Shown: piece after piece, positions 42,896-52,308 of the stretch
Layout: every line of letters starts with the position of its first letter
Numbering within the stretch: position 1 is the first letter of the stretch
Assembly (NCBI GenBank): GCA_004297445.1
Contig: SCUK01000028.1
Coordinates: 1-64,000 of the forward strand
Direction: 5' to 3'
DNA: 64,000 nt
Source of the DNA: Anaerolineae bacterium
GTDB taxonomy: Bacteria; Chloroflexota; Anaerolineae; Anaerolineales; UBA11579
Notes under the pieces: generated by a model
The model's input: only the letters and a program-made list of their open reading frames with translations
What the model was told of the DNA's origin: nothing
Databases searched by the model: none
Position numbers and translations under genes: made by a program

Positions 42896-45454
42896 ATGAT
42901 TCCCATCAAACTTACCCTTGAAGGTTTTCTCTCCTATCGCGACCTGGTGGAACTGGACTTCACCTCGTTTGAGCTGGCGTGCATCAGCGGCCCGAACGGG
43001 GCGGGGAAATCTTCTTTGTTGGATGCCATCACCTGGGGGCTGTTCGGCGTGGCGCGCAAACGCGACGACTCCTTGATTCATGCGCAGGCCAACCAGGCCA
43101 GCGTGTCCTTCACCTTCCAGTATGAGAGCAACACCTACCGCGTGCTGCGCGCCAAGCCGCGTGACAAGACCAGCACGCTGGAGTTCCAGATTCAGACCGC
43201 AAACGGGGAGTGGAAACCGCTCACCGAGCGCAGCCTGCGTGCCACCGAGCAGAAAATAGAAGAAACCCTGCGGCTGGATTACGACACCTTCGTCAACGCT
43301 TCCTTCTTTTTGCAGGGCAAAGCCGACCAGTTCACCCAACAGCGCCCCGGCGACCGCAAGCGTATCCTCACCAGCATCCTTGGCCTGGAAGCCTGGGAAG
43401 CCTACCGCAAAGGCGCGTTTGAACGCCGCCGCCAGGTGGAGACACTGATACAGGAACGCGAGGGGCGTTTGCAGGAAATCCAGGCCGAGTTGAACGAGGA
43501 AGAACCGCGCCGCGTCCGGCTGAAGGAATTGCAGGAACAACTGGCTGGTCTGGCCGAAGCGCGCGCCGTACACGAGAACGCGCTCACCGAAATGCGCCAG
43601 CGCCGCGCTGCCCTGGCCGAACAGGAAAAACTCGCCGCCGCGCTGGCCGCCAGGCTGGCGCGGGCGCGCCAGACGCTCGAGGACATGGAAGCGCGCCGGG
43701 CGGCGCGCGCCGCTGAGCAGGAAATTCACGCCGAAGCGCTCACCCGGGCAAAGGAAATCGAGGCCGCCTACGCCGCATGGCAGGCGGCACGCGCCGAACT
43801 GGAAGAGTGGGATTCCAGCGCCGCCCAGTTCCATCAGCACCAGGAACGCCGCGCCGAGCCGCTGGCCGAAATCCAGCGCGAGCAGGCCCGGCTGGAAGCC
43901 GAACAGGAATCCCTGCTGGCCGAACAGGAGGAGACCGCCGCGGCGGAAGCAGAGCAGGCGGAACTCAAGGCGCAGTTGAAGGAACTCACCGCCGCGGCCA
44001 AAACGGCAGCCGCCCAACTGGCGGCGCGTGATGAAGCGCTGGCGGCGGTGGGCGCGGCGCGCGAGGCGCTGGCCGCGGCACGCGCCGAGAACCCGATGCT
44101 CAAAGCCGAGATGGATAACCTGAAGGAGTTGATTGACACCCTGGACGAATCGGACGGCGCAGACTGCCCCACCTGCGGCCAGCCGCTGGCCGGGCACGCC
44201 CGCAAGGAACGCGTGGCGCACCTTAAAGCCGAAGGCAAAGAACGCGGCGACAGGTACCGCGCCAACCAGGCGTTAATCAAAGAGTCCGAAACGCAATTGA
44301 AGGCGCTGGAAAAGCAGGCCGCCGAGTATGAAGGCAGCGACGAAGCGGCGCGTGCCGCCACCCGCGCCCTGGACCAGGCCAACGACCGGCTGGAGCAGAT
44401 TGCCGCGCGGTTGAAGGAATGGAAAGCCGCAGGGGCGAAGCGCCTGAAGGAAGTGCAGAAGGCGCTGGACAAAGAGACCTTCGCCCCCGAAGCGCACAAG
44501 ACGCTGGCCGCGATTGATGCCGAACTCAAGGCAATTGGCTATGACGCTGCCAGCCACGACGCGGCGCGTAAAGCCGAGCAGGCCGGCCGCGCTGCAGATG
44601 CCGACCTGCGCGCCCTGGAGAAAGCCCGCGCTGCGCACGAACCGCTGAGCCGCGAAGTGAATGAACTGGCGGCGCAGATACAAACCCAGCAAACCGAAGT
44701 GGGCGAGCAGCAGCGCGCCCAAGAAGATGCGCAGGCGGCGCTGGCAGCCGCCCAGGCCCAGGCGCCGGATGTGGCCGGGGCGGAAACCCGGTTGCTCGAA
44801 CTCTCGGAGCAGGAGAATCGCATGCGGGTGGAAGTTGGCGGCGCCAACCAGCGGGTCAACGTGCTGGCTGACCTGAAAACCCGCAAGGCGGCGCTGGAAG
44901 CCGAGCGCGAAGAACTGGCGCACAGCGTCAACCGCTACAAGCAACTGGAACGCGCCTTCGGCAAGGATGGCGTGCCCGCCATGCTGATTGAACAGGCGTT
45001 GCCGCAAATCGAGACCAAGGCCAATGAGATTCTGGAACGCCTTTCCGGCGGCGGCATGTCGGTGCGTTTTGTGACGCAGGCGGAATACAAGGACCGCAGC
45101 CGCGATGACATGCGCGAAACGCTGGACATCGTCATCAGTGATGCCGCCGGCCACCGGGATTATGAAATGTATTCCGGCGGCGAGGCGTTCCGCATTAACT
45201 TCGCCATCCGGCTGGCGCTCTCCGAGGTGCTGGCCCAGCGCGCCGGGGCGCGCCTGCAAACGCTGGTCATCGACGAAGGCTTCGGCAGTCAGGACGAGGC
45301 CGGCCGCCAACGTTTGATTGAAGCCATCAACGCCGTCAAGCATGAGTTCGCCAAGATTCTCGTCATCACCCACATCGACGCCCTCAAAGACGCCTTCCCC
45401 AGCCGCATTGAGGTGGAAAAGACGACGCGCGGATCAGTGGTGAGTGTGCGGTGA
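42896..45454 (+). CDS. sbcC: exonuclease SbcC (Rad50-type ATPase subunit)
   Basis: An 852-residue SMC-like ATPase: Walker A GPNGAGKSSLLDA (about residues 31-43), long heptad coiled coils rich in Ala/Glu, a zinc hook DCPTCGQPL near residue 423, and at the C-terminus the signature YSGGEAFRINFAIRLAL with Walker B LVIDEGFGSQD. It is the ATP-driven clamp of the SbcCD nuclease; the nuclease subunit is encoded at 32.1 kb. Its stop overlaps the GTG of the next gene by 4 bp. Confidence 0.95.
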   Translation: MIPIKLTLEGFLSYRDLVELDFTSFELACISGPNGAGKSSLLDAITWGLFGVARKRDDSLIHAQANQASVSFTFQYESNTYRVLRAKPRDKTSTLEFQIQTANGEWKPLTERSLRATEQKIEETLRLDYDTFVNASFFLQGKADQFTQQRPGDRKRILTSILGLEAWEAYRKGAFERRRQVETLIQEREGRLQEIQAELNEEEPRRVRLKELQEQLAGLAEARAVHENALTEMRQRRAALAEQEKLAAALAARLARARQTLEDMEARRAARAAEQEIHAEALTRAKEIEAAYAAWQAARAELEEWDSSAAQFHQHQERRAEPLAEIQREQARLEAEQESLLAEQEETAAAEAEQAELKAQLKELTAAAKTAAAQLAARDEALAAVGAAREALAAARAENPMLKAEMDNLKELIDTLDESDGADCPTCGQPLAGHARKERVAHLKAEGKERGDRYRANQALIKESETQLKALEKQAAEYEGSDEAARAATRALDQANDRLEQIAARLKEWKAAGAKRLKEVQKALDKETFAPEAHKTLAAIDAELKAIGYDAASHDAARKAEQAGRAADADLRALEKARAAHEPLSREVNELAAQIQTQQTEVGEQQRAQEDAQAALAAAQAQAPDVAGAETRLLELSEQENRMRVEVGGANQRVNVLADLKTRKAALEAEREELAHSVNRYKQLERAFGKDGVPAMLIEQALPQIETKANEILERLSGGGMSVRFVTQAEYKDRSRDDMRETLDIVISDAAGHRDYEMYSGGEAFRINFAIRLALSEVLAQRAGARLQTLVIDEGFGSQDEAGRQRLIEAINAVKHEFAKILVITHIDALKDAFPSRIEVEKTTRGSVVSVR

Positions 45455-45942
45455 GCGCCGCGTTCAAGAATTATCTGGAGTGGGAGAAGCAGGTTCCCCG
45501 GAGTATCCGTGGGGACAACCTGTGGAAATTGACGCTCTATCGCTCGGCGCTGTTCATCAGCGATTTGGCCGAAATAGATTCAGAAACGCTCGAGGCCGAC
45601 CCCCGCTTTGCCAGCACCGCCGGGCAGTTGGTCGAGTCTGCCACTGTACTTGGTGACCACATCGCCGAAGGGTACAGCTTGCCGCCGGGCAAGGACCAGA
45701 TTGCCAGTTACGAATCCGCTCTGGGCGCAGCCCGGCAGGCGCGCGCCTTGTACCTTCAGGTCCGGCCGATTCTGGGCCAGAGCGTAGCCGACCATCGCAG
45801 TGAACTGCTGGCAAACCTGATCAAAGAGACTATCGCGCAGATGAAATCCCGGCACGAGAAATCCGCCCGTGAACAGGGTCTGGATTATTTGCGCGCCCGC
45901 GACAGCCATGCAGAGGAAATTCCTTTCGCTTCGTTAGATTGA
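45451..45942 (+). CDS. four-helix-bundle protein of the S23/IVP type
   Basis: A 163-residue all-helical protein. The core DHIAEGYSLPPGKDQIASYESAL followed by AARQARALYLQVRPILG matches the small four-helix-bundle family first described from 23S rRNA intervening sequences (S23/IVP). The role is unknown; here it is a genomic gene translationally coupled to sbcC (GTGA overlap), not inside an rRNA. It is a little longer than the usual 115-130 residues owing to a charged tail. Confidence 0.75.
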   Translation: MSAAFKNYLEWEKQVPRSIRGDNLWKLTLYRSALFISDLAEIDSETLEADPRFASTAGQLVESATVLGDHIAEGYSLPPGKDQIASYESALGAARQARALYLQVRPILGQSVADHRSELLANLIKETIAQMKSRHEKSAREQGLDYLRARDSHAEEIPFASLD

Positions 45943-46018
45943 CTAAAGGCCGGGGGTCAGTGGCCGGGATGGGGTGGGCGGATAACAACCGTGCTGCCGC
46001 GCGGGTGCCAGCCTTCTC

Positions 46019-46047
46019 TTGACACTGTTCCTAATTCAGACTATTAT
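46019..46047 (+). promoter_or_regulatory. promoter of the MacB-type exporter operon
   Basis: A perfect TTGACA (46019-46024) and TATTAT (46042-46047) are separated by 17 bp. Confidence 0.7.
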
Positions 46048-46056
46048 TGTCCCTGT

Positions 46057-46074
46057 TTGTGAACATTCTCACAA
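46057..46074. promoter_or_regulatory. TTGTGA-N6-TCACAA operator-like palindrome
   Basis: The core TGTGA-N6-TCACA equals the CRP/FNR-superfamily half-site arrangement. It lies just after the predicted transcription start, where a bound factor would block the exporter operon rather than activate it. Confidence 0.5.
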
Positions 46075-46098
46075 TTTGGCCTGATTGCGAGCGTTGCC

Positions 46099-46857
46099 AT
46101 GACCGAACCCTCCACTGATGTACTCCTGCGCGCTGAGCGCGTCACCAAGACCTACCAGATGGGCAGCGTAGAAGTCGACGCGCTGCGCGCCGTGGATTTT
46201 GAAGTGCGCCGCGGCGAATTCGTCGCCATCATGGGGCCGTCCGGTTCCGGCAAGTCCACCCTGCTGCATCTATTGGGCGGCCTGGACCAGCCCAGCGAAG
46301 GCGAAATCACCCTGGCGGGGCAGCCGCTTTCGCAGCTTACCGATGATGAAATCACCACCGTCCGGCGGCGCAAGGTGGGTTTCATTTTCCAGTTTTACAA
46401 CCTACTTCCGACCTTGAGCGCGCAGGAGAACATCGCCCTGCCTCTGGTCATCGACGGCGAGAATGTGGGCTTGCACACCGCCCGCCTGAACACCCTGATT
46501 GACCTGGTCGGCCTCACCGACCGCGGCGACCACCGGCCGGACCAGCTCTCCGGCGGCCAGCAGCAGCGCGTCGCCATCGCCCGCGCTTTCATCAACCAGC
46601 CGGAGATTGTGCTGGCCGACGAGCCCACCGGCAACCTGGACTCGCGCACCGGCACCGCCATCCTCGAACTGCTGCAGCGCACCTGCCGCGAGATGCAGGC
46701 CACCATCCTGATGGTCACCCATGACGCCCGCGCCGCGTCCTACGCGGACCGCGTGGTCTTCCTGAAAGATGGGCAGGTCGTCCATCATCTCGGCGAAAAC
46801 GGCAAGGGCAACAGCGTGGAAGCCATCATGGATGTGATGGCCGGGCTGGAACTTTAA
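46099..46857 (+). CDS. ABC exporter ATP-binding protein (MacB/LolD type)
   Basis: A 252-residue ATPase: Walker [19 protein letters not shown], the Q-loop [21 protein letters not shown], signature [14 protein letters not shown], Walker [14 protein letters not shown] and the H-loop [10 protein letters not shown]. The LLPTLSA and DEPTGNLDS wording is characteristic of the MacB/LolD/FtsE subgroup that works with FtsX-fold permeases. It forms an operon with the permease at 47097 and the adaptor at 49720; the 239-bp gap to the permease contains repeat sequences. Confidence 0.92.
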   Translation: MTEPSTDVLLRAERVTKTYQMGSVEVDALRAVDFEVRRGEFVAIMGPSGSGKSTLLHLLGGLDQPSEGEITLAGQPLSQLTDDEITTVRRRKVGFIFQFYNLLPTLSAQENIALPLVIDGENVGLHTARLNTLIDLVGLTDRGDHRPDQLSGGQQQRVAIARAFINQPEIVLADEPTGNLDSRTGTAILELLQRTCREMQATILMVTHDARAASYADRVVFLKDGQVVHHLGENGKGNSVEAIMDVMAGLEL

Positions 46858-46864
46858 TATGTCC

Positions 46865-46897
46865 TGTCATTCCGAGCGCCAGCGAGGAATCTCGCGA
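46865..46897 (+). repeat. dispersed intergenic repeat fragment (TGTCATTCCGAGCG type)
   Basis: The stretch beginning TGTCATTCCGAGCG and continuing AGCGAGGAATCTCGCGA has the wording of a dispersed repeat known from many bacterial intergenic regions. It lies between the ABC ATPase and permease genes and has no coding potential. Confidence 0.5.
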
Positions 46898-46954
46898 ACA
46901 AGGTCGAGTTTGCCACGGCGGCTGCGCCGGAAACGAACTATCGCACTCGGGATT

Positions 46955-46980
46955 CCCTTCGACTTCGCTCAGGGCAGGCT
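46955..46980 (+). repeat. dispersed CCCTTCGACTTCGCTCAGGG repeat
   Basis: The repeat CCCTTCGACTTCGCTCAGGG plus CAGGCT is an imperfect palindrome whose ends, CCCT and AGGG, pair. It is a common intergenic repeat type. It sits in the same ATPase-permease gap as the repeat at 46865. Confidence 0.55.
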
Positions 46981-47096
46981 TTCAGTCGGGGTGGATGCAC
47001 ATTGTGGTCGTGAGTACTCCACCCTCCTTCAGAAAGACAAAACGAATTAATGACAGGCGGATTTTCCCAGAATTCACTCTAAACATGTTCTAGCTC

Positions 47097-49727
47097 ATGC
47101 TCTTCAACCGCCCTTTCCTCGCCCCCTTCGCCTTTGCGCTGCGCAACATGCGCCAGCGCATGGGCCGCACCCTGCTCACCGGTCTGGGCATCGCGCTGGG
47201 CGTTGCGGTCGTCCTGTCCATCGAAATCACCAATGTCAGCACGCTGGACACGATTAACACCGTCTTCAATCTTGCGGCCGGGGAAGCCAACCTGCTGGTC
47301 TCCACCGACAACCTGCTGGCCGGCATGGGCGAAACCCTGCCGGAAGAATTGGTGGACCGCATGGCCGCCTTTGAGGAGGTCGAACTCGCTACTCCCACCT
47401 TGCGGGTGAACACGCTGCTGGCGAGCGAAGCCTCGGAATGGGAATTGGAAATCGGGTTCACCGGCGCCGCCGCGGGCACCATCCTGCAACTGTATGGCGT
47501 GGATGTGGTGCGCGACCCTGAACTGCGAGTGTACAAATTCACTGCGGGCCGCTTGCCGAGCCCCGATGCGTATGAAGCTGTGCTTCCCGCCGACTATGCC
47601 GCCGAGAAGGACCTGGCTCTCGGGGATGACCTCGTGCTGCTGGTCCCCGGAAGCGGCGTGGCGCGGCTGGAAGTCGTGGGCCTGCTCGCCAGCGAGGGCG
47701 TGGCGCTGTTCAACAACGGCGTGGTCGCCGTCGCCCCGCTGAGCGTGGTGCAGGAGTTGTTCAACCACCGCGGCGAAATTGACGAGGTCGGGCTGAAGAT
47801 TGTCCCGGCGATTGCCAGCGACCCGGATGCCCTGGACGCCCTCAAAGACCGGCTGGAAGAACGCGTGGGCCGCAACGCCCGCGTGATATACCCGGCGGCG
47901 CGCGGCCAGCTGGTCAGCCGTATGCTCGCCAGTTTTCAGGCCGGCCTGCAACTGTTTTCTGGTATTGCTATCTTCGTCGGCACCTTCTTGATCTACAACA
48001 CCTTTTCGATGACGGTGGTCGAGCGCACCCGCGAGATCGGCATGATGCGCGCCATTGGTATGAACCGCTGGCATGTGTTGGGGCTGGTGATGGTCGAAGC
48101 GTCCATCCTGGCGGTGGCGGGTTCTGCGGTCGGGCTGGTGTTCGGCGTGGTGCAGGCGCGCGCCTTGATGCTCGTAACCGGCGCGTTCCTCGCCGCCGGC
48201 GATGCCGTCATCACCGTCACGCCGCAGGCGCTGCTGCAAAGCCTGTTCGTCGGCATTGTCATCACGCTGGGCGCGGCATTGTTCCCCGCCTACCAGGCCA
48301 CCCGCATCTCGCCACTCGAGGCGCTGCGTGCCCGCGCCCAGACCGGCGAGAAGGTGCGGCCGGCCGTCTGGGTCACCGGGTTGGTCATGCTGGCCCTCGG
48401 ATTGGCGAACATTTACGTCATCCCCTACCGAGCCAGCGTGTATTTCAATATCCTCCAGGGTTCGGTGCTGCTCATCCTGGCCGGGGCCACACTCACCGTG
48501 CCGTTGGTGGTGAAGGCGTTGGAAGGCGCGGCGCGGCCCTGGGTCAGGCGCTTGTATGGCGGCGAAGGCGCGCTCGGCTCGGCCAACGTGCAGCGCAGCG
48601 TCGGGCGCACCACCCTGACCGTGGCGGCTATGATTGTCGCGCTGGCGATGATTGTCGGCATCGGCTCGATTTCGATTTCCTTTGAAGATGATTTCACCTC
48701 ATGGATTAACGCCTCGCTGGGCGGCGACCTGTACGTCACCTCGCCGGTCAAGCTGCGCCAATCGTTCCTCGGCCAGCTGGCCACAGTGGAAGGCGTGGAG
48801 GCGGCCACGCCGGCGCGCTTCCACATCGTGCAGGTGGCGGCGCGTTCCTTGCCGCCCGAAACCGCCGATGATGATGACACGGTGTATTTCGTCGCCATCG
48901 AGCCGGAGACCTACCGCCAGGTGAGTTCGGTGGAGTTCACCAGCAATCAGGGTGACCCCGAAGCCAACTGGCAGGCGCTGGCGGGCGGCGATGCCGTGTT
49001 CCTCTCCAGTCAGTTGGCCGAGACTTACAACCTCAATCAGGGCGACACCATCTGGCTCAAAACCCGCCGCGGCGAAAAACCGTTTCGGGTGGCCGGCGTC
49101 ATCGTGGATTTCTTCGCCCAGGGGCAGACCATCACCGGCACGTACCGTGACCTTGGCGCCTATTTCTCTGAGGATGGCGCCGACCGCATCACGGTGAAGG
49201 TGGCCGAAGGCTACACCATTGACGAGGTCAGCCAGCGCATCAAGGACCGCTATGGCGAACAACGCAACTTGAACGTGCAGACGACCACCTCGTTCAAGGC
49301 GCAGATTCAGGGACTGCTGGACCAGTCGCTGGCGCTGTTTGACGTGTTGAGCCTGATTGGCGTCGTCATCGGTTCGCTCGGTGTGGTGAACACGCTGACG
49401 ATGAACGTCATCGAGCGGCGGCGCGAGATCGGCGGTCTGCGCTCGCTGGGGATGACGCGCAACCAGATTGTGCGCATGGTGCTGGCCGAAGCGTTTTCGC
49501 TCGGCTTAATGGGCGCGCTCTACGGCCTGGGGTTTGGGTTCGTGCTGGCCCAGGTGATGATTCAGTCGATGAACAGCATGAGTGGCTATGACCTTGAATT
49601 CGTTTTCAGTCCAACCCCGTTCCTGGTGGGGCTGGCGCTGGCGGCCGGGATTTCCCAGCTGGCCGCGCTGGCGCCCGCCCGGCGCGGGGCTGCTCTGAAC
49701 ATTGTGGAGGCAATCAAACATGAATAA
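47097..49727 (+). CDS. FtsX/MacB-fold ABC permease with two FtsX domains
   Basis: An 876-residue permease containing two FtsX modules with eight to ten helices. Each module has the MacB-like TREIGMMRAIGM or RREIGGLRSLGMT motif after a helix, and a large extracytoplasmic beta-rich domain precedes each: residues 50-290 and about 530-740. The final helices end in AALAPARRGAALNIVEAIKHE. Such proteins carry mechanical work across the membrane to export lipids or peptides without letting substrate through a channel. It is followed by the adaptor gene with an 8-bp overlap. Confidence 0.88.
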   Translation: MLFNRPFLAPFAFALRNMRQRMGRTLLTGLGIALGVAVVLSIEITNVSTLDTINTVFNLAAGEANLLVSTDNLLAGMGETLPEELVDRMAAFEEVELATPTLRVNTLLASEASEWELEIGFTGAAAGTILQLYGVDVVRDPELRVYKFTAGRLPSPDAYEAVLPADYAAEKDLALGDDLVLLVPGSGVARLEVVGLLASEGVALFNNGVVAVAPLSVVQELFNHRGEIDEVGLKIVPAIASDPDALDALKDRLEERVGRNARVIYPAARGQLVSRMLASFQAGLQLFSGIAIFVGTFLIYNTFSMTVVERTREIGMMRAIGMNRWHVLGLVMVEASILAVAGSAVGLVFGVVQARALMLVTGAFLAAGDAVITVTPQALLQSLFVGIVITLGAALFPAYQATRISPLEALRARAQTGEKVRPAVWVTGLVMLALGLANIYVIPYRASVYFNILQGSVLLILAGATLTVPLVVKALEGAARPWVRRLYGGEGALGSANVQRSVGRTTLTVAAMIVALAMIVGIGSISISFEDDFTSWINASLGGDLYVTSPVKLRQSFLGQLATVEGVEAATPARFHIVQVAARSLPPETADDDDTVYFVAIEPETYRQVSSVEFTSNQGDPEANWQALAGGDAVFLSSQLAETYNLNQGDTIWLKTRRGEKPFRVAGVIVDFFAQGQTITGTYRDLGAYFSEDGADRITVKVAEGYTIDEVSQRIKDRYGEQRNLNVQTTTSFKAQIQGLLDQSLALFDVLSLIGVVIGSLGVVNTLTMNVIERRREIGGLRSLGMTRNQIVRMVLAEAFSLGLMGALYGLGFGFVLAQVMIQSMNSMSGYDLEFVFSPTPFLVGLALAAGISQLAALAPARRGAALNIVEAIKHE

Positions 49728-50925
49728 GAAACTCGTTATCGGCATCCCGGTGGGCCTGGCTGTGCTGGCCCTGGCGTTTTTTGGCTATCGCCAGTTCCTC
49801 GCGCCGGTGCCCGCCACGCCCACCGCCGGCGCCGGGGCGGTTGGCACAACCCAGACCGGGCCGGATGTCATCTCCGCCGAAGGACGCGTCCAGCCGGCGC
49901 GTTCGGTGCGGCTCTCCTTCAGCAGCGGCGGGCAGGTGGCCGAAGTGCTGGTGCGGGTGGGTGACGTGGTAACCGAAGGCCAGCCGCTGGCACGCCTCGA
50001 GGACCGCGCCGCAGCCGAGGCCGCGCTGGCTGCCGCCGACCTGGAACTGGAAGCCGCCCAGCAGGCCTTTGATGCGTTGACTGAAGACCTGGACCTGGCG
50101 CGGGCGGTCGCGCAACGCGCCGTTGCTGTGGCACGCGCTGATGTGCGCGACTCCGAGCGCCGGGTGACCAACCTCGACTCGCCCAGCAAACAGACCGAGA
50201 TTGACCGGGCGCAGGCCAATGTGGTGCTTCTGGAAGACCAGCTGGACAAAGCGCGCGATGCCTACGAACCCTATGCCGACAAGCCCGAATCCAACCTGAC
50301 GCGCGCCGTGCTTCAGCAGAAATTCGCCGCCGCCCAGCAGGCCTATGACGATGCCGTGCGCTTGCTCAACAACCTCGAAGGCACTGCCGACGAAATCGAT
50401 GTGGCGACGGCCGCCGCCGACCTGGCGTTGGCGCGTGCCCGCCGGGCCGATGCCGAGCGCGCCCTGGCCGACCTGGCGAACGGGCCCGACCCGGACGCGC
50501 TGGCGCTGGCCGAGCGCCGCCTGGCCAGTGCCCAGGCCCAGCGCGCCGCGGCCCAGGATGCCCTCGACCGCATGGAATTGCGCGCTCCCTTTGCGGGCAC
50601 CGTGGTCAGCGTGGACCTCGAAGCCGGTGAATTCGCCGTGCCCGGCACGTCGCAGGTGGTGCTGGCAGATGTAAGCGCCTGGGAAGCGGAAACCACCGAC
50701 CTCTCCGAAGGGGATGTCGCCCTGCTGGCGGTCGGAATGCCGGTCACTGTGTCGCTGGATGCGTTTCCCGGCGAGACCTTCGAAGGCGTCATCATTGAAA
50801 TCGGTTTGCTGGGGCAGGATGTGCGCGGCCAGATTACCTATCCGGTGACCGTGACCTTTGACCCCGGTGATGTGCCGGTGCGCTGGGGCATGACCGCCTT
50901 TGTGGATGTGGCCGTCGAGGACTAG
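49720..50925 (+). CDS. HlyD/MacA-type periplasmic adaptor (membrane fusion protein)
   Basis: The 401-residue protein has an N-terminal membrane helix, a beta-barrel/lipoyl region (VLVRVGDVVTEGQPLARLED and the returning MELRAPFAGTVVSVDLEAGEF), a long alpha-helical hairpin (residues about 95-275) and a C-terminal barrel (WEAETTDLSEGDVALLAVGM). This is the MacA/HlyD adaptor pattern. With the ATPase and FtsX-type permease it forms a tripartite-like exporter, although an outer-membrane TolC homologue would not be expected in a typical Chloroflexota envelope. ATG 49720 follows GTGGAGG. Confidence 0.88.
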   Translation: MNKKLVIGIPVGLAVLALAFFGYRQFLAPVPATPTAGAGAVGTTQTGPDVISAEGRVQPARSVRLSFSSGGQVAEVLVRVGDVVTEGQPLARLEDRAAAEAALAAADLELEAAQQAFDALTEDLDLARAVAQRAVAVARADVRDSERRVTNLDSPSKQTEIDRAQANVVLLEDQLDKARDAYEPYADKPESNLTRAVLQQKFAAAQQAYDDAVRLLNNLEGTADEIDVATAAADLALARARRADAERALADLANGPDPDALALAERRLASAQAQRAAAQDALDRMELRAPFAGTVVSVDLEAGEFAVPGTSQVVLADVSAWEAETTDLSEGDVALLAVGMPVTVSLDAFPGETFEGVIIEIGLLGQDVRGQITYPVTVTFDPGDVPVRWGMTAFVDVAVED

Positions 50926-50952
50926 CCAGCGGCCAGACAATTCCCTGATTCG

Positions 50953-50996
50953 CACGGCACGCAGCATAACCTCTAGGCTGCGTGCCGTTTCTTATT
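50953..50996 (+). terminator. intrinsic terminator after the exporter operon
   Basis: ACGGCACGCAGC pairs with GCTGCGTGCCGT around an 11-nt loop and is followed by TTCTTATTT. Confidence 0.8.
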
Positions 50997-51007
50997 TCTC
51001 GTGGGTC

Positions 51008-51013
51008 TATAAT
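51008..51013 (+). promoter_or_regulatory. -10 element of the MFS gene
   Basis: TATAAT ends 8 bp before the GTG at 51022, so the transcript is probably leaderless or nearly so. Confidence 0.4.
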
Positions 51014-51021
51014 CTTTTCTT

Positions 51022-52257
51022 GTGAAGCCTCCACAATCCCCCTGGCAGCGCACATTGGTGGTGCTGTTCATCGTCCAGCTGCTCACCGCCGCCGGATTTT
51101 CCAGCATCTTCCCGTTCCTCCCGTTTTACGTGGAGGACCTTGGCTCCAGCAGCGGCTTGAGCGTGGAGGTGCTTTCCGGCCTGGTGTTCTCGCTGCAGGG
51201 CGTGTCCATGATGATTGCCTCGCCCATCTGGGGCAGCCTGGCGGACCGCTATGGCCGCAAGGTGATGATTCAACGCGCCACGATAGCCGGCGCGCTGACG
51301 ATTGCCGCCATGGGCCTGGTGCAAACCGCCGAGCAGTTGATTTTTGTGCGCATCCTGCAGGGCGCACTCACCGGCGTCGTCTCGGCCAACTCGGCGTTGC
51401 TGGCGTCGGTCACGCCGCGCGAGCGCTCCGGTTACGCCATGGGCATGTTGCAGGTAGCGCTGGGCACTGGCCTGGCGGTGGGGCCCGTGGCGGGCGGCGT
51501 ACTGGCCGATGCCTTTGGCTACCGGCCGGCGTTCTACGTTACCGCCGCCCTGCTCACCATCGGCGCTTTGCTGGTGACCTTCCTGGTGCATGAGGATTTC
51601 ATCCCGGATGCCGCTAAAGCCGGGGCGCGGGCGGTAGCGCGTGGCTGGCGTCTGGTGCTGGGGCGCTCCGGCGTGCTGGTGACCTACCTGATGCGCTTCA
51701 TGAGCCGCGCCGGACGCATGATGATTATCCCGATTGCGCCATTCTTCATCGCCACGCTGGTGAGCGATTCTTCCTTGATGAATACCTATGTCGGCTGGGC
51801 CATCAGCCTGCCGGCGTTGGCCACCACCCTGAGCGCCGGCTACTTCGGGCGGCTGGGCGACCGCATCGGCCACCGCAAGGTGCTGGTAGCCTGCATGTTG
51901 GCCGCCGGGCTGTTGTTCCTGCCGCAGGGGCAGGTGAACAGCGTGTGGCAATTGCTGGTCTTGCTGGCGCTTTCCGGCGTGGCGATGGGCGGCGTGGTGC
52001 CCACCATCAGCGCGCTGCTGGCGCACTACACCCTGCCGGGTGAGGAATGCGCCACCTACGGGCTGGACAATTCCATCAGCGCCGCCGGCAACGCGGTGGC
52101 TCCGGCTGTGGGCGGCCTGCTGGCCGGGTTGTTCGGTCATCCGGCCGCGTTCACCGGTACCGGACTGCTGCTGCTGGCCGCCGCCGGCATCGCCGCCGCC
52201 AGCCTGCCGCACACCGCGGCCCATGCGGTAGAGCCGGTTGCAGTCATCGGGGATTAA
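51022..52257 (+). CDS. major facilitator superfamily transporter
   Basis: A 411-residue protein with about twelve helices in two halves. Motif A is present after helix 2 as GSLADRYGRKVMI and again as GRLGDRIGHRKVLV in the second half. Motif C-like GTGLAVGPVAGGVLAD lies in helix 5, as in drug/H+ antiporters of the DHA1 group. A drug or metabolite efflux role is likely; the substrate is unknown. The GTG start lies 8 bp past a TATAAT, and a strong terminator follows the stop. Confidence 0.9.
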   Translation: MKPPQSPWQRTLVVLFIVQLLTAAGFSSIFPFLPFYVEDLGSSSGLSVEVLSGLVFSLQGVSMMIASPIWGSLADRYGRKVMIQRATIAGALTIAAMGLVQTAEQLIFVRILQGALTGVVSANSALLASVTPRERSGYAMGMLQVALGTGLAVGPVAGGVLADAFGYRPAFYVTAALLTIGALLVTFLVHEDFIPDAAKAGARAVARGWRLVLGRSGVLVTYLMRFMSRAGRMMIIPIAPFFIATLVSDSSLMNTYVGWAISLPALATTLSAGYFGRLGDRIGHRKVLVACMLAAGLLFLPQGQVNSVWQLLVLLALSGVAMGGVVPTISALLAHYTLPGEECATYGLDNSISAAGNAVAPAVGGLLAGLFGHPAAFTGTGLLLLAAAGIAAASLPHTAAHAVEPVAVIGD

Positions 52258-52291
52258 AAAAGACTCCCGCTATCTGGCGGGAGTCTTTTCT
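52258..52291 (+). terminator. intrinsic terminator after the MFS gene
   Basis: AAAAGACTCCCGC pairs with GCGGGAGTCTTTT around a 6-nt loop, with a T-run on the right. Confidence 0.88.
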
Positions 52292-52308
52292 TGTACTACT
52301 TACTCATA

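Noticed and set aside
46057-46074. Naming CRP as the regulator of the exporter
   Set aside because: The half-sites match the CRP/FNR superfamily pattern, but the position is downstream of the start and no regulator gene is present; TetR-type factors could use a similar site.
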